Program-made: the position numbers and the translations under genes
Assembly: GCF_022605725.1 (NCBI RefSeq)
Contig: NC_065550.1
Span: 6,448,001 to 6,512,000 of the forward strand
DNA length: 64,000 nucleotides
Source of the DNA: Anthonomus grandis grandis
Taxonomy: Eukaryota > Arthropoda > Insecta > Coleoptera > Curculionidae
Direction: 5' to 3'
Shown: positions 12,401-25,600 of the stretch, in pieces
Position numbering within the stretch: the first letter of the stretch is position 1
Layout of the letters: every line of letters begins with the position of its first letter
The notes under the pieces: model-generated
Database searches by the model: none
What the model was told of the DNA's origin: nothing
Seen by the model: only the letters and a program-made list of their open reading frames with translations

Positions 12401-15400
12401 CCCGTTTTATGCATAATATTTTACAGAAGAGTTACAATATCTCAAAAAGTACTTGGTTTAGCTATAGGACATATTAAATAAAAAATTAAGGTATTTGAGG
12501 AACAAACTTAATTAGATAAAAATATACAGGGTGTTCCACTTGAAAATTTTGAGATACTGCGTATTTAATTTCAGCAAGTTTGAAAGTTCTTTAAAAACAC
12601 CCTGTATTAAAAAATTACAAATTATCATAGTCAGCCTAGAGGAGGTACCCTAGACTAACTGTGGTACAAGTTTCATAGGCGCAGAATAAATTTTAAGTTA
12701 ATTATGATTTTTTAAACGAACCCTTTAAAAGGCAAAAAATAATATACAAAAATTAATTACGTTGTAACGCCGCACGGAAATTTCAAAAACGTTATACCAA
12801 AGTAAACTACTCTTTTTGCCTCACATTTTAGTACAATAATATACAGGGCGTACCATTTAAAAAAGAAAATCATATTTTATAGTAACTTTTTTGTGACACA
12901 CCCAGTATACATAAAAATATTTTTAATTTGTAGGTTTTTGTCAACCCTACAACTTTGCTGTAGACCTTTTTGCTCTACCTCGTATAGTTAAGGCGCTATC
13001 TTAGCCGTACACCTTGTTGGCACACCCTGTATAAAGTATGCAGACTGCTATATTAATGCGTACCTAGAAAACTTGATTTTTATTTATTTTATTTAAGGAC
13101 GAATCGGGCGGCCATCTACGAGACAGTGGGTCGCTATGGCTTATGAGAGAGAGAATTTAGGTTTTTTAAAGGCGCATCAGCATCTGAGGCCATTTAGCGC
13201 CCTGTATATTTTTTTTTAAATATTTTATTATATAGATTTACTTCATTTAAGAATTCTAATCTTAACTCTTTTTATATATTCTTATGAATTATATTATTTA
13301 TATTTTCTTTGTTTGGTTCAAGTATACGTTTTAGGTTAGTGGTGATTGGTAAATTGTGTTTTATTTTAAATCTATGTAGTCTATTGCAATGTGCAAAAAT
13401 ATGTTTTATAGCGAGATTATAGTCATTGCAAAAGGGGCATATTGGTTGATTTTCTTTCATTAAGATATATTCATGAGTGGTTTTCGTGTGGCCTATCAGG
13501 ATTCTAAAAATAATTGGTTGGTCGTTTCTGTTTAAATTTACATCTGGGTAAGGCGAAGGTTGTATTTTGATTATCTCAAGAAGCTTATTGTCGGTTTCGT
13601 CTAAATGTAGGTTGAGTTGAGTTAAATTTTGTATTTTGTTATTTATTTGTAGGAATAGATCTCTGTAGTAAAAGCTATTTGATAGTCTAGAGCAAATATT
13701 AGTTGGATTTTTTGCCATGTTATCAGCTGTTTCATTCCCGTCTATTCCTATGTGACTGGGTCCAGATAAAACTAATATTTTTATCATTTCTATTGCATTT
13801 GGTTATGTCATTTTGAATATTTATGATTGCTGGGTATTCGCAACTATACCTTTTAAGAGTATGTAATGAGCTGAGAGAGTCTGTAGCAATTAAGAATTTA
13901 TTGAAAGATGATGTTTTTATGAAAGTAATTGCTTCTTCAATAGCATGTAGTTCTGCTGTAAGTATACTGCTATTTAAATTTATTTCACAACTTTGTGAAA
14001 AATGTTTTGAGAAAAAAGCTGAGCTGGTACGTAAATTTGTCTTTGATCCGTCTGTGTCCACATCATAAAATTATGATGTGGTCGCAGTAATTATTCTTAA
14101 TAATGGTGTAAAATTCATTTCTTATAATTTTATGATGTGTGGATTCTTTATTGAATTTAGTTAGATTTAAGTTTATATCTATATTAAGGTATATCCAGGG
14201 TGGAAAGTTATAGTTGGTATGATGGCCTATTTCAGGGAGTTTTATACGAGTATTATACATTTTGAGTGATTTCGTTAGTATTATGTTAGGTGGAATAGTT
14301 TGATTGCTTCGAGTGTATAAATCTTCTGGTATACGTGTTTGAATTTTTTTTTATATAATGGATGATTTGGTTGACACCATAGTTTAGTTGAATATTTTAG
14401 GAGTAGTTGTGTGCGTTTGATGTCAAGAGGGGTGATTCCTGTTATACAATTTAAGCTGGTAATTGACTAGTTGGGAACGTTCCAGTACACACTCTAAGGC
14501 ATAGATTTTGTATTGGATTTATTGTATTTACATATGATTTCCTTGCAGATGTATAAACTATACTTCCATAGTCTATTTTTGGTCTAATAATGGTAGTGTA
14601 TATTTTTAGGAGGGTCTTGTAATCACTCCCCCATTTTGAGTTTGCTAAAATCTTTAGTAGGTTTATATCAGCAGTGCATTTGATTTTTAGGTATTTGAAA
14701 TGGTCTTTCCAGGTCATATTATTATCTAAAATTAATCCTAGGAATTTGTTTGATATTACATTAGGAATTTCGGAATTTTGTATTTCAATAATGTTTGTCT
14801 TAGGGCAGGTTTTTTTTCTACAGAAATGCATTGTATTAGATTTATTTGGTGAGAAAGTGAATCCATTTTTATGTGCCCAAGATGTAATGTTATTGAAGCT
14901 TTTTTTGCAATTTTCGTTGACCTATTTAGCACTCAGCATCTGAAGATGAGTGATATATTACTATGTCGGTATCAGCGAATATTCTGCAATTTATACAGTG
15001 TGTCCAAGATAAGGATGTCTATCATGGAGATCTCGGCACCTATAGGAGATACGAGGTTGATTAAATTAGAGAAAAGTGGCGCATTTTAGAGCCTAACAAT
15101 ACGCCGTTTAAAAAGTTTTAAAATTTTGAGTAGATCCGGAGACATTCGAGAAAAACCGAAATTTGCCGATTTCGTTTTTATTTTTTTCTGGCGTTATTTA
15201 AAGAGATATGGAAAAACAAAAGACACTTTCTCATGGCCACTGTGTAAGCTCTAAAAAATAACATTGCGAGATTTTTCGTACGACGTTTCGTTTCGAAAAA
15301 ACCATCAACTTAATTACAACAAGATGTATGACACAATATGTTTCTACAATATTTAAATTGTAAAAAATGATTTTTTATTAAATTCCGATAGTTTTGATGT

Positions 15401-18400
15401 AGTAGGCTGTGAAATAATGACATTGAGAAAATGTCAAAATAAAATGTCCAAGTATTTTTTATTATAACCATTATTTTTTATTCTTTTTATCTTAAGTGAA
15501 GTAAATAGTTTTAATTATTTGATAAATTTAGTTGACATTGTGTTTTTGAACTCTGTTTTTGCGTCTTGTTGCTAGTTTTTTTTGTTTCAAAATGGAAGAC
15601 GTTTTTTTACCTGAGGAAAAGTTTGATACGTTGAAATGTTATATCCTATGGCTAGACATCAGGTTGGCATTTTTGGAACAGATTTAATAGGCCCCTTTTT
15701 TACAACAATTCCCTTACCTCGGAGCGGTATCGCAACTTATTGGAACGCGATTTGGAAGAATCCTTGGACAACTTACCGCTTGCCAAGGTTAGAAACTGTT
15801 GGTTTCATTTAATCGTGCGAGAGTATCTATCAAACAGATTTCCGGAAAATGGATAGGAACACATTCAACAATTCCGTGGCCTCCTCGTTCCCCAGACATA
15901 ACTCCGCTCGACTTTTTTCTCTGGGGCTATTGCAAAAATTATGTTTACAGTCATGTTTTTGAATCTGAGGATCAGCTGAGGAGAACAGTTCTTAAAGCAT
16001 TTGAGAGCATTACACCTGATAAGTTAAGAAGTGTTTTAAACTCGACTGTTAAAAGTTGTTATGTGTGATTGGAAAATAATGGTAATTTGTTTGAACATTT
16101 ATTACTATGATTTAAATTAGTATTTTTGGGTTTCTAGTAGGTAGTTTTTTAATTTAATAATGTTTTTAATTCTTTAAAATAATCACGTGACCTAGCTACG
16201 TAACGGTATATGAATAAAGTTTTTAAGTTGTCAATAACATAATTTTTATTTAGTATTTCAAAATATGAGTAATAGCAGCCTACTACACCATACTCAGCGT
16301 CTTTATTTCACCGCCTACTACATCAAAACCATCGGAATTTAATAAAAATCCAACTTTTAATATTTAAATATTGTAGGAACATATTGTGTCATACATCGTT
16401 ATAAACGTGATAAAATATGCAATTTTATAGAGGGTGTACTTTTTTTACGTGCCATATAAAAAAATTAAGTTGATGATGGTTTCTTCGATTTCGTTTCTTC
16501 GATTTTCGTCATACGAAAAACCTCGCAATGTTATTTTTTAGAGCTTAAAAAGTGGCCATGAGAAAGTGTTTTTTGTTTTTCCATATCTCTTTAAATAACG
16601 CCAAAAAAAAATTAAAACGAAATCGGCAAATTTCGGTTTTTCTCGAATATCTCCGGAACTACTCAAAATTTTAAAACTTTCTAAACGGCGTATTGTTAGG
16701 CTCTAAAATGCGCAATTTTTCTCTAATTTAATCAACCTCGTATCTCCTATAGCTGCCCAGATCCCCATGATAGACATCCTTATCTTGGACACACTGTATA
16801 TGGATAAATAGCTGATCTTATACTGTTTATAGCTATTATAAATAAGGTTGGGCTGAGTGCAGATCCTTGAGGAATACCATTTTCTAGTATAAATTTTGAA
16901 GAGAGGGTATTTGCTATTCTTACGCAGAAGGTTCTGTTTGTCAAGAATTTTTTTATGAAACTTGGTAGATGACCTCTTATTCCCCTAGAAAATAGAGTTT
17001 TAATAATATTGTATTTCCACGTACCACATGAGTCTAAAATTTACTATTTTTTCTAAAATTTTGCTTAAATGTAAGGGTTATAGGTCGGTAGCTTTCTATA
17101 TTGGTATGTGGTTTCGCGGGTTTTACAATTGGAATTAGAGTTGAATGTCTCCATGGATCAGGGAAGAAATCTGTGAACCAGATGTAATTGTAGTACTACT
17201 TTAATAGTTTATGTAGTACTTCATTTGGGAGATTTGCAATCATTGGGACCAAAACCTCGTCTGGCCCAGGTGAGCGATTTTTGCTACACTTTATTGCAAA
17301 TTCTAGTTCTTTAATGGTTATGGGCAGATTATATGAAAATTCAGTATTACTATTGAAGTTTATTTCTGTTTTTTCAATGTTTGATTTTATCGTTAAAAAT
17401 TTGTCGTCATAGTTATGAGATGCTGATATTCTGAAAATATTCTCCAAATCAATTTGTTTCGACTAAATTTCGAGAGAATCTTCTAGCCATTCATTATTAT
17501 GCATTATCCCATTTATAGTATTTGAGGGTTTGCCCTTTAGCCTATTAGTTTTTGACCGAAGTTCTTTGTTTGTCATTGATGAGTTTATGGAGGATACATA
17601 TTGCTTCCAGGAAGATCTCTTTGCGCTTTTTGTGACCCTTTTGCTATGGCTTATGAGAACGAAACGAATGAGGCAACAGATTAACACAATTTGATACTGA
17701 TAATAATCTACCTATAATGATTACTATGTTCAAACACCACCCACGACGTTTGTATACGTGGACATCTCCCAATGGAAAAATGGAAAACCAAATCGACTAT
17801 ATCCTCGCCGACAAAAGATGGAGGACCTCCTTTCGCAACGTCAAAATAAAACCAAGCGCTGGATGCGGATACGATGATAATTTACTCTAGGCAATTTTTT
17901 ATATGAAATTGAGCAAACCAATAACTAAAGTAGAGAACCAATAATCCTTCAAGAAGCCCTCAAAAACGGTGGAATCCTCCAACGAAAAAAGGCTCGAATC
18001 AGAAATGGAGTGTTGAGAAATGATTTGAAGCAGCTGACAGCATACCAAAAAGCTCAAACAAAGCAAAACATCAACATTGGAGGTCAAATGATGAAACACT
18101 GGCATTAATAGAAAAACGACGGACTATTCGACGATCAAGGACACACTCAGAAAAAGAACAGCTAATAAAAATCATGAATATTAAAATAAAATCTTCCTGT
18201 AGAAGAGACAAAATAATCACACATACAGACTATGTGTAGAACTAGAGAGACATGCAACAGAAAACCGCTCCACTGAGCTTTATGGTAAACCTGGTCTGGT
18301 AAAACTAACCTAATACCTGGCAAACTCAGGATACTAAATCATCAGGGACAGTAATCACGGATGCAAAAGGCATTACTAGTGTGTGAAGGACGTATTGCAG

Positions 18401-19598
18401 AGGGACCTCTTCCAAAATGATCTGCAGTACGATCCCAGAGACCTAAGCGAAGAACTCGAACCAACCATACTTAGGAAAGAAGTGGAACAAGCAGTGAAAA
18501 AACTGCGAAATCCGAAAGCACCAGATTGTGATGGAAGTACCGGTAAAGTACTAAAAAACAGGTAAATTGAGAACATGCATCATATGTCAGAAGATCCGGA
18601 CGACTCAGAGCCGCCCAGAACAATGGTGCCATTCATGCCTTTATATAAGAAATGTTCCTCTCTCGACTGTGGAAACTATCGTAGGATTGTCCTAATTTCG
18701 CAAGCTAGCAAAATCATGCTCGCGATACTGAACAAGAGGCTGAAAAATTTCCTCCTCAGACAAATACTTGACGAACCGACTGGATTTGTTCCAGGGAAAG
18801 AAACTCGCGAACAGATGTTAAACGTACGACAGATCATCGAAATAACCAGGAAATTTAATGTTAAAATGGTCATTTGTTTCGTGGACTGCAGGAAGACTTT
18901 TGAAAAGGTAAAATGGTCAAAGCTCTGGAACATTCTTGCTGCGATGGGAACACCTAATACACCTAGAAGTACTATATACATGGGTCGAACACAGCGATGG
19001 TACGAATCAAATATACTCTCTGTGACACCTTCTCGACTGCTGTTGGATTGAGACAAGGCTGCATTTTATCTCCCCTTCTCTGCAATGTGAATAGTAAATA
19101 CATTATTACGTATATTCTTGAAGAGTGGAAGGGTGGTGAACGACATGATCTCATAATAGCAAAAGACGAGTATAAACTCATTAATATAATGCAGAAGCTA
19201 GATGAACAGAGTAGACGTTACGGACTGGAAACCAATAATTCAAAGACTAAAGTAATGATTGTTGATCGTGCTAATAAGAGCCCTAACATTACAAATGTCG
19301 TCGGTTGTCAAGTGGTCTATCACTTTAAATACCTTGGATTTGTCATCACCAATATCGGAGATTGCGAAAGTTAAATCCATAGGCGTATCGCCGTGTCACG
19401 AAACGCAACAGTGAGTTTAACTGTTGAGTTATTGAAACTCACTCGTATCTGGAAGGACCTCCAAAGACAGCACCCGCACCAACGAATCAATACTGAGACA
19501 AATGCGAATCAAAACCAGACTATCCACTTATGTCAACAAGCAGTATTTTGAAATAATTTGTACACATTACCAGGAGATCAGAGGCAATGGAGAAGCTT

Positions 19599-19629
<31 letters not shown>

Positions 19630-22600
19630 TCTATGTTGATTACTATTTTATTAATATTTTGATAAATGAGAAATGCTGACAACTAAATATTGGAACAAGT
19701 GATGCGTTGTCACAAGAATAATTTTCACACGTCATTTGAATATTAATAATTAACAATTGTCAGTTCTATTACGAGTAAAATACAATAATGGCACGCGGAA
19801 ATCCGACTGATCCAAAAGTGCGAGATATTATTATCCATCAGTACTATAAAGGGAAAAGAATGCGTGAAATTTCCATTTAATTAACTGTAGCAACAGCTAT
19901 TGTGTTTAATATAATTAAGAAATATGGTGAGATTGCTAGTATTGATTGAGGCCGTCCAAAGGTCTGCCTTTTGAACAATATTTGTGATTAAAAAAAAATT
20001 AGGTTGCTATAAATTTTTTCTTCATAATTTTATACTTATATATATATTTTTTGTTATTATTTTAACAAATTTGTTAAACAATCTTAGCCAATTGTTTTTT
20101 GTAATGTATTAACGATTTTCCAAAATCAAATACCTAAGTAATGGCAGAATGTTAATCATTTAGCCTTTTTGCATTACCATGATTACGCACGGCTATTTTC
20201 TATTATCAATGTAAATTATAGAAAAAAAACCATTTGGTCGCGTTATTTATAAAAATAAACATAGACTATGCTATATTTTTGTGTGGATGTGCCATAAAAT
20301 ATAGCATAGCATAAATGTAATGTCAATATCTCAAAAACTCTGACCTCTAAAGAAGATTTCAGTATGCCACTGTATTCTACGCAACAAAATCTACAAATCG
20401 TCGGCTTACTTTCAAAACCTGCTAAGTCATTTTGGATACATTTTACAGGAGGCACAAAAAACGTGTTTAAAATCATATACACTATTTTCGTGAATTGATA
20501 TTATATCAAATCCTAATTACAATTGATTTTTGATAAATCAACACTATTTTTTTGTTAAAATATTACCAACACAATTTTTAAGGAGACTTCGAAGGTTTTG
20601 AAACAAAAAAACAAGTAATGCTGGAGACTTAGTAGGTTTTATTTATTTTGAATTCTGCTTAATTATGTTTTAAATGTTATCATTAGCTACTGAACAAAAG
20701 AAAAGTATACATTATACATTATATAAATTATTTTGAAAAATTAACAAAAAATTAAAAATTAGTCCGCTTCAAATGGTAGGGTGTCATAAAAAAGATGATA
20801 GTCCGCAGGTGTAACTTCTTTTAATTGTTGCAAATGATCGTATTTGTTTTTTTTTTTAATTGGAAGTGGGTTTTCATAAAGAGGAACTATTTCTCCAACC
20901 CCTTGACTTTTCCTGCTAAGTCTCTTTTCAAATACCGTCCAATCATCGTCAAAATTTAATTTGAAGTATAATTTTCCATTAGGCCTATACTGAATGGCGC
21001 AAAAATCATTAACAGTCGGATCTCCTGTTTTATAGCCAGGACGAATGGAAGTGTGGTACTTAAGTGCCGAAAAGTTTTTAAAATATTTATGATTTAAATA
21101 TTTTACTTGGTAGGGTTTTGGATTTGACCGAGCCGATTTACATGCAGCAATATATCCAGCAGGTGAATAAATTTCTCTATTGCGGAGTTTTCGCTCAATT
21201 GTAGAGTGCATGCTGTCGCACTCCATCTGGGTATGGCCACTTACCAAATATTTTTGCATAATAATGATACCCTTTTTTATTGATAGATGCAAAAGAGCAT
21301 TTGACAAAGTTACGTTTTTATCTTGGGCAGTGCATCCATCACTATAGAAAATTATTTCTTCACCTTCGCACATACTAGATTCTTCTAGGAAATTATACAG
21401 AATTGTTGCAAATTCATTTGAGGTAACTTTTCCTTCTGCCTCATGCCAAAGAAAGCAATTTGCATCTTTTGTTCTTAAATTATATAAAGAAAAATTATGA
21501 ACTACCAACTTTTTTTTGTAATAAATTTTCGAAGCCTTTAGCGTTGGACAAAGAAGAACCGATTGAAGATCCATTGTAAAAACACGATGAGCTGTGCTTT
21601 TATCTGTAGATTTTTCATCGCGTGCTCTATTTTTTCTGTCACATTGATCCTTCTTGGGTGCGTATAAGCTTAAGTTATTTAAAGCAAACTCTTCATGAAA
21701 CGTCTTTATGGAGAGAGGTTTAATAGACCTAGTTTCACAGTATTGAATATAACTTCTGTATAATGCAGCCTTAGTCTGCCAAATGGGCTCCAAATATTTT
21801 TTACTCGATGAAGCTCTACAATAATGAGACTCCATTTTCGGTAATTCCATAAAAAAGTTCTTTAATCCAATTTTCTCTAATTCATTTTTAGTGTTAATTT
21901 TATTAGTCTGAGTTAAATTAACATTAGTATTAGGAAAATCGGTATTATGATCTATACCTAATGTTACCCAGTCGTGCAAAGACCAAGTTTCCAGACTAAG
22001 AGTGTTAATAAACATGACCTGACACACTCTTTCGCGAACACCATTTTTCTGTAAATGACAAATAAAAGTATTAGAGCATCTTGAAATTTCATTGATTTGA
22101 TTTTTTAAATCTTTGGGAGCTGTGCTGTCTACAAGGCTTGAAATGTAAGTTTTTTTTCGAGGCCAAATCATATTTTGCCAGAATTGATTAAAAATTTGTT
22201 GTCTGTCCTCTTCTGTGAATTTTCGGCATTTTAGTTTCTTAGATTTTTCCGACATTTTACAGTTACAGAAAGGTTTCATTTGACGAGGCAGTTTTGCTAC
22301 GTCAAATATCCACTTTCCCTCTCATTTTCTTATTCACTATCTTCGATTTCAAAATCTGTCCTTTCTAGTTTTTTATTGACCTCAAGGTGTTCATCTTTGC
22401 TTTCACTTGGTGAGTACTCATCATCGTCATCGCATTGCACTACTTGGTTTGTCGTAAATATTCGTGACGTTCCAGGCTCCGCAACATCAATATCACTTTG
22501 GATGGTCTTACACCCTATTTCCCCCGTCAGTTTCTAGGTTGAGGTCCGAAAATGCATTTTCTGAAGCGCCTACGGTAAATTCATAATAATAAAGTATCTT

Positions 22601-25600
22601 TAGAAGTTAAGTAAGAACACTTACCATTTATCTCGCCTAATAACATTAATTCATCATGTCCTCCACAGTCATCTATTAATGTTTTAATAGCTTCATCTAT
22701 TTCCGTCTGAAGTTCAAAACAATTTTCACTTTCGATCTCGTTAGTTGTCGCATTTAATGCCAGATCGTCATGGTTTTTAACTATTTTATCATTTTCCAAA
22801 AATAAAGTCGATGTATTATCCATTATTGAGGAAGTTTCACCGTGAATTTCATTGAAATTTGTAGCTAGAGCTACCATAAACTTATTTCTGCCCAAACCCC
22901 CGTACATCTTAAACAGAATAAAAAACCTATAATAGTCAGTTTTACTGAGTTATTGATTCTAAATTAATAATAAACCCCTTAACTCGTTTATTTTTTTATC
23001 GATTTTTTTCAAATCTGGCAACGTTGTTATTCTCATTCGGAAAGTAATTTTCACACATTTTTGAAAACATTATACAAATTACGGTTTCACCGGAAATGAA
23101 CCCAACTTTTGATTTTTAAAGGGACATACCATATATTTTTGATTTTTTGGATTCTGCACATTGATTTACACTTTTTAAGTAAATCGATGTGAAGAATTAA
23201 AATAACCGAAAATTTATGGGGTGTCTCATTTAAAAATCAAAAGTTGGGTTCATTTTTGGTGACCCCAAAAGTAGTAAAATATTTTTAAAAATGTTTGAAA
23301 GTAGCTTTTTATGAGAATAACAACGTTGCGAAATTTCAAAAAAATCGTTAAGAAAATAAACGAGTTAACGGGGTGGTCAATATGTAACCATCAATAACCC
23401 TGTACATCCAAACAAAAAAGGATTTAAAAGGTAAAAAATAATAATAATTGTAATTCAACTCTCCTAATCAAAACCATCTATATCTCCTTTGAAACGATGT
23501 TTGCCATAAGACAGGGTTAATCAAAACCTCATAAGTCGTTTTTAAACAACTTAAGGAAATTTATCAAAACAAACCCCAATAATTAATATTATATAGTTAA
23601 TAACTAATTACTTACCTTCTGTTCTAGTAAATAAACGCACTTTCTTTTTTATTTATTCGTATTTCACTGTGAAATCAACTAAAAATGAATGAGCAAAATG
23701 AGCAACTAAAATGAGCACACTTTGAGAAACAATAGCCATTATGTCAAAATGCAGACTTGGAAGCTTTTGAGTAATGTTACGCGTTTTAACGACATAGAAG
23801 GTTTAATTATTGTTCGATAGATGGCGCTGTAATAAATTAAAGACTTGAGAGCTTTTACGGGATGCTAAATGATAATATTACATTTTTTTTGTAGAAAATG
23901 TTAAAAATTAGATTTAGGTGGTTTTAAAAGTAAACCGACGAAATACTAGTTCTTACTTGTTTAATATGTCTGACAATAACCAGAGTTATAGGGATGACTG
24001 GAAATGCATTTTGTCCAAAATCACCCTGTAGTACAAAAATTAAGATAGGTATGACAAATTTGACTAATGCATCTTTGGTTTCATTAAAAGGTAGCGCGGT
24101 GTCGCGAAAAAGAGCATCTCTCTATCTTTTTTCATAAGCGAGAAACCCCATAAGATATACGAAAATGGGATACCCTGTACTAAAAAAAAACATTAATTTA
24201 CGCTGTAAACTTTTTTCCAGATTTTTGGAATATTGATCAATAATTATTCGGATCTATTCGATCGCCTTTTTTAAATACAGGGGTTATAAGAGATGATTTC
24301 CACGTGTTTGGAATTTTACTGGTGAGGTTCAAAGTATGTTTTAGGGGGTTCAGTAAGTATAAATGCGAGTTATTTAATACTGTTGCTGTTATTGTTATTA
24401 ATACAAACATATTGAGACGAGCTGAATGCCCGCGGCGTTGCTCGCGTGAAAATAAAAGAAAAGTCGAAGAAAACCTCCAATAATAGTAAATGCAACCCAC
24501 AATACACAAAAATAAAATCCGAAGCCTCGCCTCATTGATAGTACATGCAACCCACAATTGCCACGCCGTTTTTCTTGAGGTCAAGGGGCGCGATTAATAT
24601 AATTATTATAAAACCAAGACACAAATAATCTTAAAAATGATTCGTTGGATGCAGAGCGAGCAGTAAGACTGAGTCGAGTCACCTCTCGGGTATCAGTCTC
24701 GCATGGACCCGCCTTGTTGTTATGTCTACCAAAATATAAATAATATAGAGGCACTTTTTCAATCGTATTTATTAATAAGTTTTATGCCGCTATGCGATAT
24801 TTATCATATCCCTAACACCCCTTATCGGTGGAATTTCAAAAACTTCGTTCGTATCCGGGGCCTACATTATAAAAAAACATTGTTGCAGTTAATTTTTTTT
24901 TCTTAAGTTGATGCCTGCGACTCGTTGGTGCGGGCAGTCTCCGTTCAAACTCCGAAGCCACGCCCCCTTAGTTCTCGAGGTCACGGGTAACAATTTTCCC
25001 ATTTTTTACCCCTTATCGGTGGAATTTCGAAAAATCCGTTCTTATCCGGTGCCTACATTATAAAAGGAACCCGTTGGCAAAATTTCACGTTTCTAGTTAT
25101 TGTAGTTTGGGCTCTGCGATGATGAGTCAGTCAGTCAGGACAAACTCTTTTATATATATAGATTAGAATCATCAAGTTTTATTTAACTAAGAAATTCACT
25201 TAAAAAACGTTTTGAATTTATTTTTCTTCTTTCTTTAGAACTATGTTAAATGCTATTACATATGTTAGGAACATTTAACTTAACCCTTATATATCCCTTT
25301 TAATGTATCGTTCAAATCTGTCGTTCAAAAAATTATTCCTATTCATAAAACGCAGGACAAGAATCAAAATTGAAAAATATATATATTAAAAAAATATAAA
25401 CATTCAAAAAGTTTTTCGTCGGATATAAGATTTGAACAGAACAATATCTAAGTGATTTAAAGTAGTAGTACCAAGAAGTCATGCTTACCTTGCTATAAAA
25501 CTTTTGGAACACATCTTTGTCTTCTATATACTTAAATACAACCATCTAAAAAAGACGAGAATGTTCAGAGTAAAAGTCAATAAAGCAAAAATAAATCTTA

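Larger units (their letters stand above)
13149..17642 (-). mobile_element. RNase H-bearing LINE (R1/I-like), itself interrupted
   Basis: A minus-strand non-LTR element bounded by a perfect 16-bp duplication (13133-13148 and 17643-17658). From 5' (17642) to 3' it holds the tail of the pre-RT region, reverse transcriptase, an RNase H domain and a CCHC-like cysteine motif. There is no endonuclease, so it is 5' truncated. Mariner-like element C (14996-16796) sits within the RT. The 3' end has no long poly(A). Confidence 0.85.
13098..19630 (+). mobile_element. RTE-like LINE, split by another LINE
   Basis: A plus-strand non-LTR element interrupted from 13149 to 17642. The short left part reads IYETVGRYGL, and the right part continues ERNE.GNRLTQF, then FKHHPRRLYTWTSPNGK then NQIDYILADKRWRTS, which is the endonuclease. 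Reverse transcriptase blocks follow to 19374, and the element ends in a (TA)n run at 19602-19630. Short tandem repeats at the 3' end are usual for RTE-type elements. The 5' end is truncated at about 13098. Confidence 0.8.

Noticed and set aside
24400..25170. Direct-repeat block as a CRISPR array
   Set aside because: Only two imperfect copies per motif with irregular spacing in a eukaryotic intron. Not a CRISPR pattern.
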